Shown here piece by piece: positions 26,729-34,929 of a stretch of 64,000 bases of DNA. This DNA is from Massilia sp. Bi118 (GTDB lineage: Bacteria; Pseudomonadota; Gammaproteobacteria; Burkholderiales; Burkholderiaceae_D). Positions within the stretch are counted from its first letter, which is position 1. Each line of letters opens with the position of its first letter. A program made the translations under genes and the position numbers. The notes under the pieces were generated by a model. The model saw only the letters and a program-made list of their open reading frames with translations, had not been told where the DNA came from and searched no databases. Where the stretch lies: contig NZ_CAKKMV010000005.1 in assembly GCF_918697865.1 (NCBI RefSeq), positions 248,001-312,000 of the forward strand, given 5' to 3'.

Positions 26729-29224
26729 ATGGCAGCTGTTGGTATCACCTGGGAGTGCCTGTCCAACCTGGTCGGGGAAGAAGCCTTCTCCGCCAGGCTG
26801 GCGATCCGCAACCTGTCGGATAAGCCTATCGCGGCAGGGTGGGAGCTCTACTTCAATACCTGCCGCCGCGTGCTGGCGGACACGGTCGATGCAGGCTACC
26901 GCGTCGATCACCTGAACGGCGACCTGTTCCGGCTGCGCGCAACAGGCGATGCGGACTGGCTGCCCGGCCAGGCGCTCGACATCGGCTACGTGGCCCAGTT
27001 CTGGGCCATCAGCGTGACCGATGCGCCGCTGGGTTTTTACCTGATCGAGGCGGACGGCAAGGTCAGCGACCTGGGCGACCCCGAGATCCTGCCCTTCGCG
27101 CGCCCCGAGCAGCTGCACCGCAATGCGCGCGACCTGCTGCCGCCGGGCGATGCGGCGCGCCGCTATCGCGAGAACGCCGGCCTGCGCCTGCTGCCGCCGC
27201 AAGAAGTCGGGCGCATCACGCCGCGGCCGCTGCAGGCCGGCTTCCATGACGGCGCCTGTGCCATCTCCAGCGCCGCCGAGGTGGTGGCCGGCCCCGCGCT
27301 GGCGGGCGAGGCGGCCTTCCTGCGCACGCTGCTGGGCGGCCTGCCGGACGCCGCCGAGGCGGCCCGCATCGTCCTCGAGATCGGCGCAGTGGAAGCGGCG
27401 GGGCCGGAAGCGTATTCGCTCGAGATCAATCGCGTCTCGGTGCGCGTGCGCGGCGCCAGCGCCCACGGCGTCTTCAACGGCATCCAGACCCTGGCCCAGC
27501 TGATGGCGCCGGACGGCTCGCTGCCCTGCGGCCGCGTGCTGGATGCGCCGCGCTTCGGCTACCGCGGCATGATGCTGGACGTGGCGCGCCATTTCTCGTC
27601 CAAGGAGACGGTGCTGCGCCTGCTCGACTGCATGGCCTGCTACAAGCTGAACAAGCTGCACCTGCACCTGACCGACGACGAAGGCTGGCGCCTGCAGATC
27701 GATGCGCTGCCCGAGCTGACGGCGATCGGTTCGAAGCGCGGCGTGGCGAAGGATGGACAGAGCCTGCCCCCGTCCTTCGGCTCCGGCGCCGACGTCGACA
27801 GCTCGGCCGGCACCGGTTACTACGACGCCGCCGACTTCATCGCCATCCTCCGTTATGCCCATGCGCGCCACATCGAGGTGGTCCCGGAATTCAATATGCC
27901 GGGCCATGCGCGCGCCGCCGTGCTGGCGATGCGCGCGCGCCACGACCGCCTGCGCGCGCAGGGCGACATCGAAGGCGCCGAACGTTACCTGTTGAGCGAT
28001 CCGGACGATGCCTCGGTCTACGAATCGGTGCAGATGTGGCGCGACAATGTGATGTGCATCGCACTGCCTTCGGTCGACCGCTTCTTCGACACCGTGGTCG
28101 CCCACGTGGCGGCGCTGTACCGCGAGGCCGGCGTGCCGCTGCGCGCCGTGCACACGGGCGGCGACGAGGTGCCGCTGGGGGCCTGGCTCGGCTCGCCCAT
28201 CTGCCGGCGGCTGATGCACGAGCGTGGCTGGAACGAAGTCAGCCAGCTGCACGCGGACTTCGTCGAGCGCTGCCGTGCGATCCTGGCCCGGCACGGACTG
28301 GCCTTCGCCGGCTGGGAAGAGACGGCGCTGAAGCACGGCGCCGCCACTGCCGAGGGCTGCGCCCCGGCCCAGCACGAGAACACGCAGAAGGTCGAAGGCG
28401 CGCCGCTGCCCCTGCCCAAGCGCGACTTCGACGGCCCTGGCTTCCAGGTCTACGCCTGGAACAATGCCTGGGGCTCAGGCAAGGAAGACGTGGCCTACCG
28501 CCTGGCGAACGCCGGCTATGACGTGGTGCTGGCGAACGCCGCCAACCTCTACTTCGACCTCGCGTATGCGAAGGATCCGCAGGAGCCGGGCTATTACTGG
28601 GCCGGCTTCGTCGAGACCCGCCATGCCTTCGTCTTCTGCCCGCTGGACATGATCGCCAGCGCCGCCAGCGACCCGATGGGCCGCGACATCCCGCCGGCGC
28701 GGCTGGCGGCGATGGCGCGTCTGTCCCCGGACGGACGCGCGCGCATCCTCGGCCTGCAAGGGCAGCTGTGGGGCGAGAACGCGCGCTCGCGCGCCCGCGT
28801 CGAATACCTGGCGGCGCCGCGCATGGTGGCGCTGGCCGAGCGGGCCTGGGCGCCGGACCCCGGCTGGTGCGCGATCGACGATCCCATCACGCGCGCAGCC
28901 GCCATCGAGGCCGACTGGAACGAGTTCGCGAACCGCCTCGGCCAGCGCGAGCTGCCGCGCCTGGACCGCGCGCCTCTGGCCTACGGCTACCGCCTGCCGC
29001 CGCCGGGCGTGCTGCGCGAAGGCCGGACCATTCATGCGAATGTCGCCCTGCCGGGCCTGCCGCTGCATTACACTCTGGACGGCAGCGCGCCGACTTTGGC
29101 CAGCCCGCGCCATGGGGGGGCGGTGGAAGCGCCGGCCGAAGCCACGAGCTGCAAGGTGGCCACCTTCGACACCCGCGGGCGCAGCAGCCGCATCGTCACC
29201 CTCGACCTGGAGCAGGGCAGCTAA
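26729..29224 (+). CDS. GH20 beta-N-acetylhexosaminidase (chitobiase type) without signal peptide
   Basis: The 831-residue enzyme removes terminal beta-linked GlcNAc/GalNAc. An N-terminal carbohydrate-binding domain (about residues 1-150, WELYFNTCRRV) is followed by a GH20b domain to about 270. The TIM barrel comes next, with LDVARHFSSKETV and KLHLHLTDDEGWRL. The catalytic pair is Asp479-Glu480 in HTGGDEVP. A small C-terminal domain (from about residue 760, LHYTLDGSAPT) completes the four-domain chitobiase layout. Most chitobiases of this layout have a signal peptide; this one starts MAAVGITWECLSN with none, and no upstream start is possible because the receptor gene ends 4 bases before. Cytoplasmic action is therefore inferred and agrees with the adjacent permease. 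Confidence 0.95.
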   Translation: MAAVGITWECLSNLVGEEAFSARLAIRNLSDKPIAAGWELYFNTCRRVLADTVDAGYRVDHLNGDLFRLRATGDADWLPGQALDIGYVAQFWAISVTDAPLGFYLIEADGKVSDLGDPEILPFARPEQLHRNARDLLPPGDAARRYRENAGLRLLPPQEVGRITPRPLQAGFHDGACAISSAAEVVAGPALAGEAAFLRTLLGGLPDAAEAARIVLEIGAVEAAGPEAYSLEINRVSVRVRGASAHGVFNGIQTLAQLMAPDGSLPCGRVLDAPRFGYRGMMLDVARHFSSKETVLRLLDCMACYKLNKLHLHLTDDEGWRLQIDALPELTAIGSKRGVAKDGQSLPPSFGSGADVDSSAGTGYYDAADFIAILRYAHARHIEVVPEFNMPGHARAAVLAMRARHDRLRAQGDIEGAERYLLSDPDDASVYESVQMWRDNVMCIALPSVDRFFDTVVAHVAALYREAGVPLRAVHTGGDEVPLGAWLGSPICRRLMHERGWNEVSQLHADFVERCRAILARHGLAFAGWEETALKHGAATAEGCAPAQHENTQKVEGAPLPLPKRDFDGPGFQVYAWNNAWGSGKEDVAYRLANAGYDVVLANAANLYFDLAYAKDPQEPGYYWAGFVETRHAFVFCPLDMIASAASDPMGRDIPPARLAAMARLSPDGRARILGLQGQLWGENARSRARVEYLAAPRMVALAERAWAPDPGWCAIDDPITRAAAIEADWNEFANRLGQRELPRLDRAPLAYGYRLPPPGVLREGRTIHANVALPGLPLHYTLDGSAPTLASPRHGGAVEAPAEATSCKVATFDTRGRSSRIVTLDLEQGS

Positions 29225-29226
29225 GC

Positions 29227-30528
29227 ATGGACAAGGCAGAACCGCATCACCTGGCGCCGCACACGGTGCGCCATCCGCTGGCCTGGGTGCCCAGCCTCTA
29301 TCTGGCGCAGGGCCTGCCGTTCTACAGCGTGGCGCTGGTGGCGGGCCTGATGTTCAAGAGCATGGGCGTGCCCAACGAGCAGATCGCGCGCTGGACCGGC
29401 GTGCTCGGCCTGGCCTGGGTTTTTAAAGCCTTGTGGAGCCCCTTCCTCGAGCTTTTCCGCAGCAAGAAGCGGATCGTCGTGGTGCTGCAGATGCTAGGCG
29501 GCGTCGCGCTCGGCGCGCTGGCGCTGGGCCTGCAGCTGCCGGCCTGGTTCGCGCTGGCGATCGCGCTGCTGGGCGTGGTGTCCCTGGCCTCCGCCACCCA
29601 CGACATCGCCGCGGATGGCCTGTACATCGCCAGCCTGTCGGCAAAACTGCAGGCGGCCTATGCGGGCTGGCAGGGCGCCTTCTTCAACGGCGCCAAGTTC
29701 CTGTCGCTGGGCGGGCTGGTGATCCTGGCCGGCTACCTTGAGCAGAAGGTCGGCCCGCAGCTGGCATGGGCCACCGTGTTCGGCCTGCTGGGCACCCTGA
29801 TGGCGGGGCTGGGCATCTACCATGCGTGGGCGCTGCCCGGACCGTCCGGCAGTCCGGCGGCGGCAAGGGCGCAGGCGGCCACCATGCGCGGTACCTTGAA
29901 CGTGCTGGTCGACGTGATCCGCGCCTTCTTCGCCAAGCCAGGCATCTGGCTCGGCATCCTGTTCATCCTGCTGTTCCGCACCGCCGAGGGCCAGGTCCAG
30001 ACCATCGGCCCGCTGTTCCTGCGCGACGCCCGCGCGATCGGCGGCATGGGCCTGTCGACCCAGGAAGTGGGCGCGATCTACGGCACCGCCGGCACCGCCG
30101 CCTTCCTGGTCGGCAGCATCCTGGGCGGCTACTTCACGTCCTGGATCGGCCTGAAGCGCGCGATGCCCTGGCTGATCCTGGCGATGAACGTGCCGAACCT
30201 GGTGTTCTATTACCTCAGCATGATGCAGCCGGAATCGCTGGGTGTCGTGACGGCGTCGCTGGCGGCCGAGATGTTCGGCTATGGCTTCGGCTTCGTCGGC
30301 ATGATCCTGTTCATCATGCAGGTGATCGCGAGCGGACCTTACCAGACCGCCCACTACGCGCTGGGCTCGGGCTTCATGCAGCTGGGCTTCGTGCTGTCGA
30401 AGGTGGTCAGCGGCGACATCCAGCAGGCGCTGGGCTACCGTCATTTCTTCCTGTGGGTTGTCTTGTCGGCAATCCCGGTGCTGGTGCTGACCCGCTTCGT
30501 ACGGCTGGAACCGCTGGAAAAAGCATAA
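29227..30528 (+). CDS. AmpG-like major facilitator permease
   Basis: A 433-residue MFS protein with about 12 membrane helices. YLAQGLPFYSVALVAGLMFKSMGV, GLAWVFKALWSPFLE and SATHDIAADGLYIASL correspond to conserved regions of the AmpG family, whose founding member imports GlcNAc-anhydromuropeptides. Its ATG is 2 bases after the hexosaminidase stop. In this setting it likely brings GlcNAc disaccharides, or muropeptide-type sugars, across the inner membrane for the cytosolic hexosaminidase. A long palindrome follows the gene and separates it from the next unit. Confidence 0.92.
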   Translation: MDKAEPHHLAPHTVRHPLAWVPSLYLAQGLPFYSVALVAGLMFKSMGVPNEQIARWTGVLGLAWVFKALWSPFLELFRSKKRIVVVLQMLGGVALGALALGLQLPAWFALAIALLGVVSLASATHDIAADGLYIASLSAKLQAAYAGWQGAFFNGAKFLSLGGLVILAGYLEQKVGPQLAWATVFGLLGTLMAGLGIYHAWALPGPSGSPAAARAQAATMRGTLNVLVDVIRAFFAKPGIWLGILFILLFRTAEGQVQTIGPLFLRDARAIGGMGLSTQEVGAIYGTAGTAAFLVGSILGGYFTSWIGLKRAMPWLILAMNVPNLVFYYLSMMQPESLGVVTASLAAEMFGYGFGFVGMILFIMQVIASGPYQTAHYALGSGFMQLGFVLSKVVSGDIQQALGYRHFFLWVVLSAIPVLVLTRFVRLEPLEKA

Positions 30529-30538
30529 TCAGCCCTTG

Positions 30539-30582
30539 AAATACTCTCCTTATACTCCACATGGAGTATAAGGAGAGTATTT
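30539..30582. promoter_or_regulatory. perfect 21-bp inverted repeat; four half-sites 11 bp apart; candidate RHH operator
   Basis: The arms 30539-30559 and 30562-30582 are exact reverse complements around a 2-base centre. Within them four 7-base half-sites, ATACTCT (30541), ATACTCC (30552), GGAGTAT (30563) and AGAGTAT (30574), begin exactly 11 bases apart. One helical turn per half-site is what tandem ribbon-helix-helix dimers need. The ribosome site AAGGAG of the RHH gene (30570-30575) is inside the right arm, so both operator binding and mRNA folding could block expression. It might also terminate the upstream permease transcript, though only TTTT follows. Confidence 0.75.
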
Positions 30583-30584
30583 TC

Positions 30585-31001
30585 ATGAAACTTGTCGAAG
30601 CAAAACCCAAATTTCCCGACACCGAAAAGGTGACGATCAACCTCGGCCTGGTCGACCTCGCGCAGATGGACTTGCTGGTCGAAGAGGGCTTTTATACCAA
30701 CCGCACGGACTTCGTGCGCATGGCGATCCGCAAGCAGCTGGAGCAGCACGGCGATGCGATCCGACAGACCGTCACCCGCAAGCGCTACGTGATGGGCATG
30801 CAGCGCTATTCGAAAGCCGAGCTGGAAAAGACGGTCGCCGCCGGCGAGCGGCTGGACATCCACGTGCTCGGCCTCGCCGCCATCGACGACGACGTCACTC
30901 CCGAACTGGCGCGCGAAGCGATCGCTTCGATCCACGTGCTGGGCGCATTTCTAGCCTCGAACGCCGTCAAGGCGGCGCTGGCCGACCGCATCGAATCCTG
31001 A
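30585..31001 (+). CDS. ribbon-helix-helix (CopG-like) transcription regulator
   Basis: The 138-residue product has an RHH DNA-binding segment near residues 12-55: KVTINLGLVDLAQMDLLVEEGFY, then TNRTDFVRMAIRKQLEQH, with the strand, helix and second helix typical of CopG/Arc proteins. The C-terminal 80 residues form a less typical helical domain. The start at 30585 was preferred over the ATG at 30561 because the latter lies inside the operator palindrome, while 30585 has AAGGAG upstream. It is 10 bases from an esterase gene of the PHB-depolymerase family and probably regulates itself and that gene. Confidence 0.85.
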   Translation: MKLVEAKPKFPDTEKVTINLGLVDLAQMDLLVEEGFYTNRTDFVRMAIRKQLEQHGDAIRQTVTRKRYVMGMQRYSKAELEKTVAAGERLDIHVLGLAAIDDDVTPELAREAIASIHVLGAFLASNAVKAALADRIES

Positions 31002-31011
31002 AGGAATACCC

Positions 31012-32079
31012 ATGAAACCCTACGAACAATTCGTCGAGAACATCCTCGGCGCGGTGCGGAATGGCCAGGGCAAGGACCCGGCCGCCGCCACGGCGCTGAT
31101 CCAGGAAGCCCTGCAGAAGGCCGGCCTGATGGGCGCATCGCCCGCCGCCGCGCGCACCGGCGCCAGGCCCTTCGCCACCCCGTTCGCCGACCTGAAAGCC
31201 GCGCCAGCCTGGGCGCGCGGCATGCCCGCGACAGGGCGGAGCACCGAAACGCTGGGCCCCGGCGCCTTCCTGGATGGCAGCTACACCAACGAAGCAGGCA
31301 CGCGCCGCTACCGCCTCTACGTGCCCTCGCGTCCAGCGGCCGGACCGCGTCCGTTGGTGGTGATGCTGCATGGCTGCACCCAGAATCCCGACGATTTCGC
31401 CGCCGGCACCACCATGAACCTGGCGGCCGAAGAAAGCGGCTGCCTGGTGCTGTATCCAGAGCAGCCGTCCAGCGCCAACCATACGCAGTGCTGGAACTGG
31501 TTCGACGCCGCCCACCAGCAACACGGCCAGGGCGAACCGGCCCTCATCGCCGGCATGACCCGCCAGGTGCTGCGCGAGCATGGCGGCGACCCGTCCAAGG
31601 TCTATGTGGCCGGCCTGTCGGCGGGCGGCGCCATGGCGGCTGTTATGGCGGCGACGTATCCCGAGCTGTACGCAGCCGTGGGCGTGCATTCCGGCCTGGC
31701 GGCGGGCAGCGCGCGCGACCTGATCACCGGGTTGCAGGCGATGAAGGGCAAGCACCAGGGCGCGCGCAGGCAGGCGCCGGGCGGCAGCGTCCGCGCCATC
31801 GTCTTCCACGGCGACCGCGACGCCACCGTGCACCCGTCGAACGGGCAGGCCGTGTACCGCCAGTTCGGCGGCGGCGCGGCCCGCACCGAGATCGAGGAGC
31901 CCGGCAAGGGCCACATGAGAACGATGTCGCTGGACGCTGACGGCAAAGTGGTGGCCGAGCACTGGCTGCTGCACGGCGCCGGTCACGCCTGGTCCGGCGG
32001 CAGTTCGGCCGGTTCGTATGCCGATCCGTCCGGTCCGAACGCCTCCAGCGAGATGTTGCGCTTCTTCCTTGCGCAGTGA
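31012..32079 (+). CDS. PHB depolymerase-family esterase
   Basis: A 355-residue alpha/beta hydrolase of the PHB depolymerase/esterase family. The oxyanion region is VVMLHGCTQNPDDFAAGT (about 116-133). The nucleophile is Ser203 in VAGLSAGGAMA. The Asp is likely in VFHGDRDATVHP and the His in GAGHAWSGG. The N-terminal 80 residues are a hydrophilic, Ala-rich extension with no signal peptide, unlike secreted depolymerases. That favours intracellular polyester mobilisation or a cytoplasmic esterase, though some family members with this N-terminus are known only from annotation. AAGGAA precedes the ATG. The RHH gene immediately upstream is the likely regulator. Confidence 0.9.
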   Translation: MKPYEQFVENILGAVRNGQGKDPAAATALIQEALQKAGLMGASPAAARTGARPFATPFADLKAAPAWARGMPATGRSTETLGPGAFLDGSYTNEAGTRRYRLYVPSRPAAGPRPLVVMLHGCTQNPDDFAAGTTMNLAAEESGCLVLYPEQPSSANHTQCWNWFDAAHQQHGQGEPALIAGMTRQVLREHGGDPSKVYVAGLSAGGAMAAVMAATYPELYAAVGVHSGLAAGSARDLITGLQAMKGKHQGARRQAPGGSVRAIVFHGDRDATVHPSNGQAVYRQFGGGAARTEIEEPGKGHMRTMSLDADGKVVAEHWLLHGAGHAWSGGSSAGSYADPSGPNASSEMLRFFLAQ

Positions 32080-32119
32080 TTTGCTATGCTGACGGCTTCG
32101 CACATACGGAGTACATGAG

Positions 32120-32659
32120 ATGGTTTCCCTGCAAGAGCAGCTGCTCAAGGCCGGCCTGGTCGACAAGAAGAAGGTCAAGCTGGCCAACCAGGAAAAGAGC
32201 AAGCAGCACAAGATCGAGCTGCGCACCGGCGTCGAAAAGCAGAACGAGTCGCGCGAGGCCGCGCTGGAAGCACAGCGCAAGAACGCCGAGCGCGCACGCG
32301 AGCTGAACGCCCAGCGCGACGCCGCCGCGGCGCAGAAGGCGGTCGCGGCCCAGATCGCGCAGATGGTCACGACCAACCGCCAGCCCAAGGGCAATGGCGA
32401 CATTCCCTACAACTTCACGATGGGGACGAAGATCGAGCGCATCCACGTCTCGGAAAAGGTGAGGGATCACCTGGTGGCGGGCCGCCTGGCCATCGTCGCC
32501 CACGGCGGCGGCTTCGAGCTGGTGCCGCGCGTGATCGCCGAGAAGATCGCCGAGCGCGCGCCGGAAAGCGTGGTGCGCGTGACCAAAGCCGCGCCGCAGG
32601 CGGTCGAGGAAGACGATCCCTATGCCGACTTCAAGATCCCGGACGACTTCACCTGGTAA
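32120..32659 (+). CDS. DUF2058 (YaiL-like) nucleoprotein
   Basis: The 179-residue protein starts MVSLQEQLLKAGLVDKKKVK and has a long, highly charged helix (residues 15-80), then a C-terminal domain with YNFTMGTKIERIHVSEKVRDHLVAGRLAIVAHGGGFELV. This is the DUF2058 pattern; family proteins are described as polynucleotide-associated or nucleoid-linked, without a defined reaction. CGGAG is 8 bases before the ATG. It converges with the AraC regulator gene, 15 bases between stops, with a short AGCGC/GCGCT hairpin there that could terminate weakly in both directions. Confidence 0.88.
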   Translation: MVSLQEQLLKAGLVDKKKVKLANQEKSKQHKIELRTGVEKQNESREAALEAQRKNAERARELNAQRDAAAAQKAVAAQIAQMVTTNRQPKGNGDIPYNFTMGTKIERIHVSEKVRDHLVAGRLAIVAHGGGFELVPRVIAEKIAERAPESVVRVTKAAPQAVEEDDPYADFKIPDDFTW

Positions 32660-32674
32660 TCCCAAAGAGCGCTT

Positions 32675-33586
32675 TTAGCGCTTCTTGATCGGCAGCGCCA
32701 GCCAGCCGCGCCAGCGGCCCTCGGGACTGCGCTCGACCATCTGGATATGCGGCCGGGTGCTGTCCAGCCGCCACAGCGACTGCTTGTCGAGCCAGTCCTC
32801 GTACATGGAGCGGAAGCGCGGCCATTCCTGGTGGAAGTCCAGGCAGGCGTAGCTCCCGGCCGGCAGCACGCGCATGCCCATGCCCGGGTCGGCGCCGGCA
32901 TCGTCGGCGTGGCCGAAGTCGTAGCAGTATTCGCTCTCTCCCGTAAAACCGGGATCCTCGTCGAACACCCCAAACCAGGGCCGGACTTCCGGCGCGCCGG
33001 CCGCGGCGTCACGCCGCTCGCGCTCGCAAACCACATCGTTGCAGGCGATCGACAGCGCCGCGCCGGACTGGCCGAAGAAGCGCTGGTAGCGCAGGACCAC
33101 GGCCGGCAGCATGCGCACGGCGATGCGCGCGGCGATGGTGCCGGGCTGCGGCGGGCAGTAGGGCGCCAACAGCGCCTCGAGATTGTCCGGCTCGGCCACG
33201 AAGAAGCTGACGTCGCTCTCGCGCCCCACCTGCTGGTCCATGTATGCGCGCCAGCCGCCTTCGCGCCAGGCCTTGGCCGACATGGCGAACTGCTGCTTGA
33301 AGGCCTTGGCGAAGGCCGCGTTGGACGGGAAGCCGCAGTCCTGGGCGATGCGCACGATGGCCACGTCTGGCTCGTGGCGCAGCAGGTGGGCGGCGCGGCG
33401 CAGCCGGCGCTTTCTCTGGTATTCGACGGCCGAGAAGCCGGTCAGCTCGCGGAAGATGCGGTCGAAGTGGAAGGACGAATAGCTGGCCGACGCCGCCAGG
33501 CTTTTCAGCGCGAGCGGGTCACCGACCGAGTCCAGCATCAGGTCCATCACTTCGTACAGGCGCGATACGCGCGAGGGCGGCTTCAT
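32675..33586 (-). CDS. AraC-family regulator with C-terminal GyrI-like ligand domain
   Basis: A 303-residue regulator with the DNA-binding domain first. Two helix-turn-helix units lie at residues 5-110: LALKSLAASASYSSFHFDRIFRELTGFS and VAIVRIAQDCGFPSNAAFAKAFKQQFAMS. After a short linker, the rest (about 125-303) looks like a GyrI/AraC effector-binding domain, ending in LALPIKKR. This N-terminal-HTH layout is that of Rob/SoxS-like proteins with bound effectors. The ligand is unknown. Its promoter region is unusually AT-rich and contains an inverted repeat (33589-33644). The divergent or nearby targets could be itself or the lipocalin gene. Confidence 0.92.
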   Translation of the reverse strand: MKPPSRVSRLYEVMDLMLDSVGDPLALKSLAASASYSSFHFDRIFRELTGFSAVEYQRKRRLRRAAHLLRHEPDVAIVRIAQDCGFPSNAAFAKAFKQQFAMSAKAWREGGWRAYMDQQVGRESDVSFFVAEPDNLEALLAPYCPPQPGTIAARIAVRMLPAVVLRYQRFFGQSGAALSIACNDVVCERERRDAAAGAPEVRPWFGVFDEDPGFTGESEYCYDFGHADDAGADPGMGMRVLPAGSYACLDFHQEWPRFRSMYEDWLDKQSLWRLDSTRPHIQMVERSPEGRWRGWLALPIKKR

Positions 33587-33588
33587 CC

Positions 33589-33644
33589 GGGTTTGTTTAC
33601 GAAATAATTACAAATATGAAATAAGTATATTCCGTAAATAACCC
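33589..33644. promoter_or_regulatory. AT-rich promoter region with imperfect inverted repeat before the AraC gene
   Basis: GGGTTTGTTTACG (33589) and CGTAAATAACCC (33633) are near-reverse complements around about 31 AT-rich bases, far below the surrounding GC content. It sits directly upstream of the AraC-family start. It may be an operator or simply the promoter. Confidence 0.3.
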
Positions 33645-33687
33645 GCCTTTGGCAAGCATTTGCCGCGTATGCATGGCCAAAGTGTTG

Positions 33688-34260
33688 TTAACGTGTGTGT
33701 TTTGTCGCCTCCAGGCGGTTGACGTCGAAGCCCTGGCGCGAAAGCCGGTCGAGCAGGCCGGCCATGGCCAGGCGCGGCACGGTGGGCGTGCGCGACAGGA
33801 TCCACAGGTATTCGCGCTTCGGTTCGCTCACTGCCGCCAGCTGGAAGTCCGGGTCGAGGTCGATCACCCAGTAATCGCCCCACACCATCGGCAGGAAGGA
33901 CAGCCAGCCCGGCGCGAAGCGCACTTCGAGCTTCGGCGAATCGGCCGGGCCGATCTGGCGCGCGCTGCCGACTGCCTCGTCGATGCGGCCGTCGGCGCGG
34001 CGGCAGCGGTTGATCACCTGGATGCCGCCGCCGGGCTGCAGGCTGTAATGCGCGGTGGTGTCGCGGTCGCACTGCTTCTGGAAGCGGTTCGGGTACTTGG
34101 CGATCTCGTACCAGGCGCCGAGGTAGCGCGGCACGTCCAGGGACGCGATGGATTCGAGATCGGAACCCTCATGGCGTTCGCGCGCGGCGGCCAGCACGGT
34201 CATGGTGGCGCCGAGCAGGCCAAGGGCGATCAGGGCGAGGCGGGAAACGGGTAGGGGCAT
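33688..34260 (-). CDS. blc: bacterial lipocalin (Blc-type), soluble form
   Basis: The 190-residue protein has the lipocalin fold signature LGAWYEIAKYPNRFQKQC (GxW motif), then ATTHYSL-like strand sequence and VWGDYWVIDLDPDF near residues 125-140. The LWILSRTP strand follows. Blc proteins bind lipids such as lysophospholipids in the envelope. E. coli Blc is a lipoprotein, but here the signal (residues 1-26, ..LAAARERHE) has no lipobox Cys, so a soluble periplasmic protein is predicted. It is on the same strand as the AraC gene upstream and the acyl-AMP-ligase operon, but separated from each by its own flanking region. Confidence in the family is high. Confidence 0.9.
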   Translation of the reverse strand: MPLPVSRLALIALGLLGATMTVLAAARERHEGSDLESIASLDVPRYLGAWYEIAKYPNRFQKQCDRDTTAHYSLQPGGGIQVINRCRRADGRIDEAVGSARQIGPADSPKLEVRFAPGWLSFLPMVWGDYWVIDLDPDFQLAAVSEPKREYLWILSRTPTVPRLAMAGLLDRLSRQGFDVNRLEATKHTR

Positions 34261-34332
34261 GGCAGGCGTCCGTGGTCGATAACGCCGCCAGCTTAGCAGC
34301 TGCGGGCCGATGCCGTCGCCGGCCCCGGCATC

Positions 34333-34929
34333 TTACTTTTGGCGGCGTTCGACCGCGGCAACCCCGTTGGCCAGCGCCAGGATCAGCACCACCAGCGCCA
34401 TCAGGCCGATGACGCTGGCCAGGTGCAGCACGGTGGCGGCCGGGCCGGTGGGCGGGGCGGCGATCGCGCCGGAGCGGTCGAGCATGAACAGGGCGACCAA
34501 CACCACGCTCACCAGGGCGCTCCACAGCAGTGCCGGGCGCAGGCCGCCGAGCAGCATCGCCACCGCCGGGCACAGCACGAACCAGGGCGTGGTCGGGGCG
34601 GCCAGGCCGCCCAGGTAGACTGCCATCCAGACCTTCAGCAGGAACAGGGCGCCGACGAACAGGTCGCGCGCGGCGGCGATCGGCAGGCCGGCGGCCAGCG
34701 TGAAGGGCGTCACCATCATGACGATGCCGGCGGTCAGCACGACCATGCCCACCGAGTCGAAGCCGAGCAGGTGGTACATCATGGTCAGCAGCGGCACGCT
34801 GGCCGCGGTGACGGCCGCCAGCACCGTCAAATTGCGCGCAGCCTGCCATTGGCGGGTATCGGCGCGCAGGGGCGCCGGGAGAATGCTGTCGAACAGCTTG
34901 ATCATGCTATGGGGAGGGTGGGTGATCAT
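34333..34929 (-). CDS. stand-alone membrane sensor-like domain, paralogue of the GGDEF-EAL N-terminus
   Basis: A 198-residue protein with about six hydrophobic helices and nothing else. Its sequence lines up with residues 30-160 of the GGDEF-EAL protein of the same operon. Shared stretches are YHLLGF versus YYLLGF, an AREVF/ARDLF element, LGGLAAPTTPW versus LGGVNAPTAGW, and P.VAM.LGG. It has no kinase, GGDEF or other output domain. The start overlaps the fusion gene's stop by ATGA, with GGAG six bases before, so the two are translationally coupled. It could sense or bind the operon's lipid product, or partner with the GGDEF-EAL protein. Function is inferred, not known. Confidence 0.8.
   Translation of the reverse strand: MITHPPHSMIKLFDSILPAPLRADTRQWQAARNLTVLAAVTAASVPLLTMMYHLLGFDSVGMVVLTAGIVMMVTPFTLAAGLPIAAARDLFVGALFLLKVWMAVYLGGLAAPTTPWFVLCPAVAMLLGGLRPALLWSALVSVVLVALFMLDRSGAIAAPPTGPAATVLHLASVIGLMALVVLILALANGVAAVERRQK

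Noticed and set aside
30561-30584. Upstream ATG start giving MEYKESIF for the RHH protein
   Set aside because: It lies in the operator palindrome and lacks a ribosome site; the ATG at 30585 has AAGGAG and starts the conserved part.
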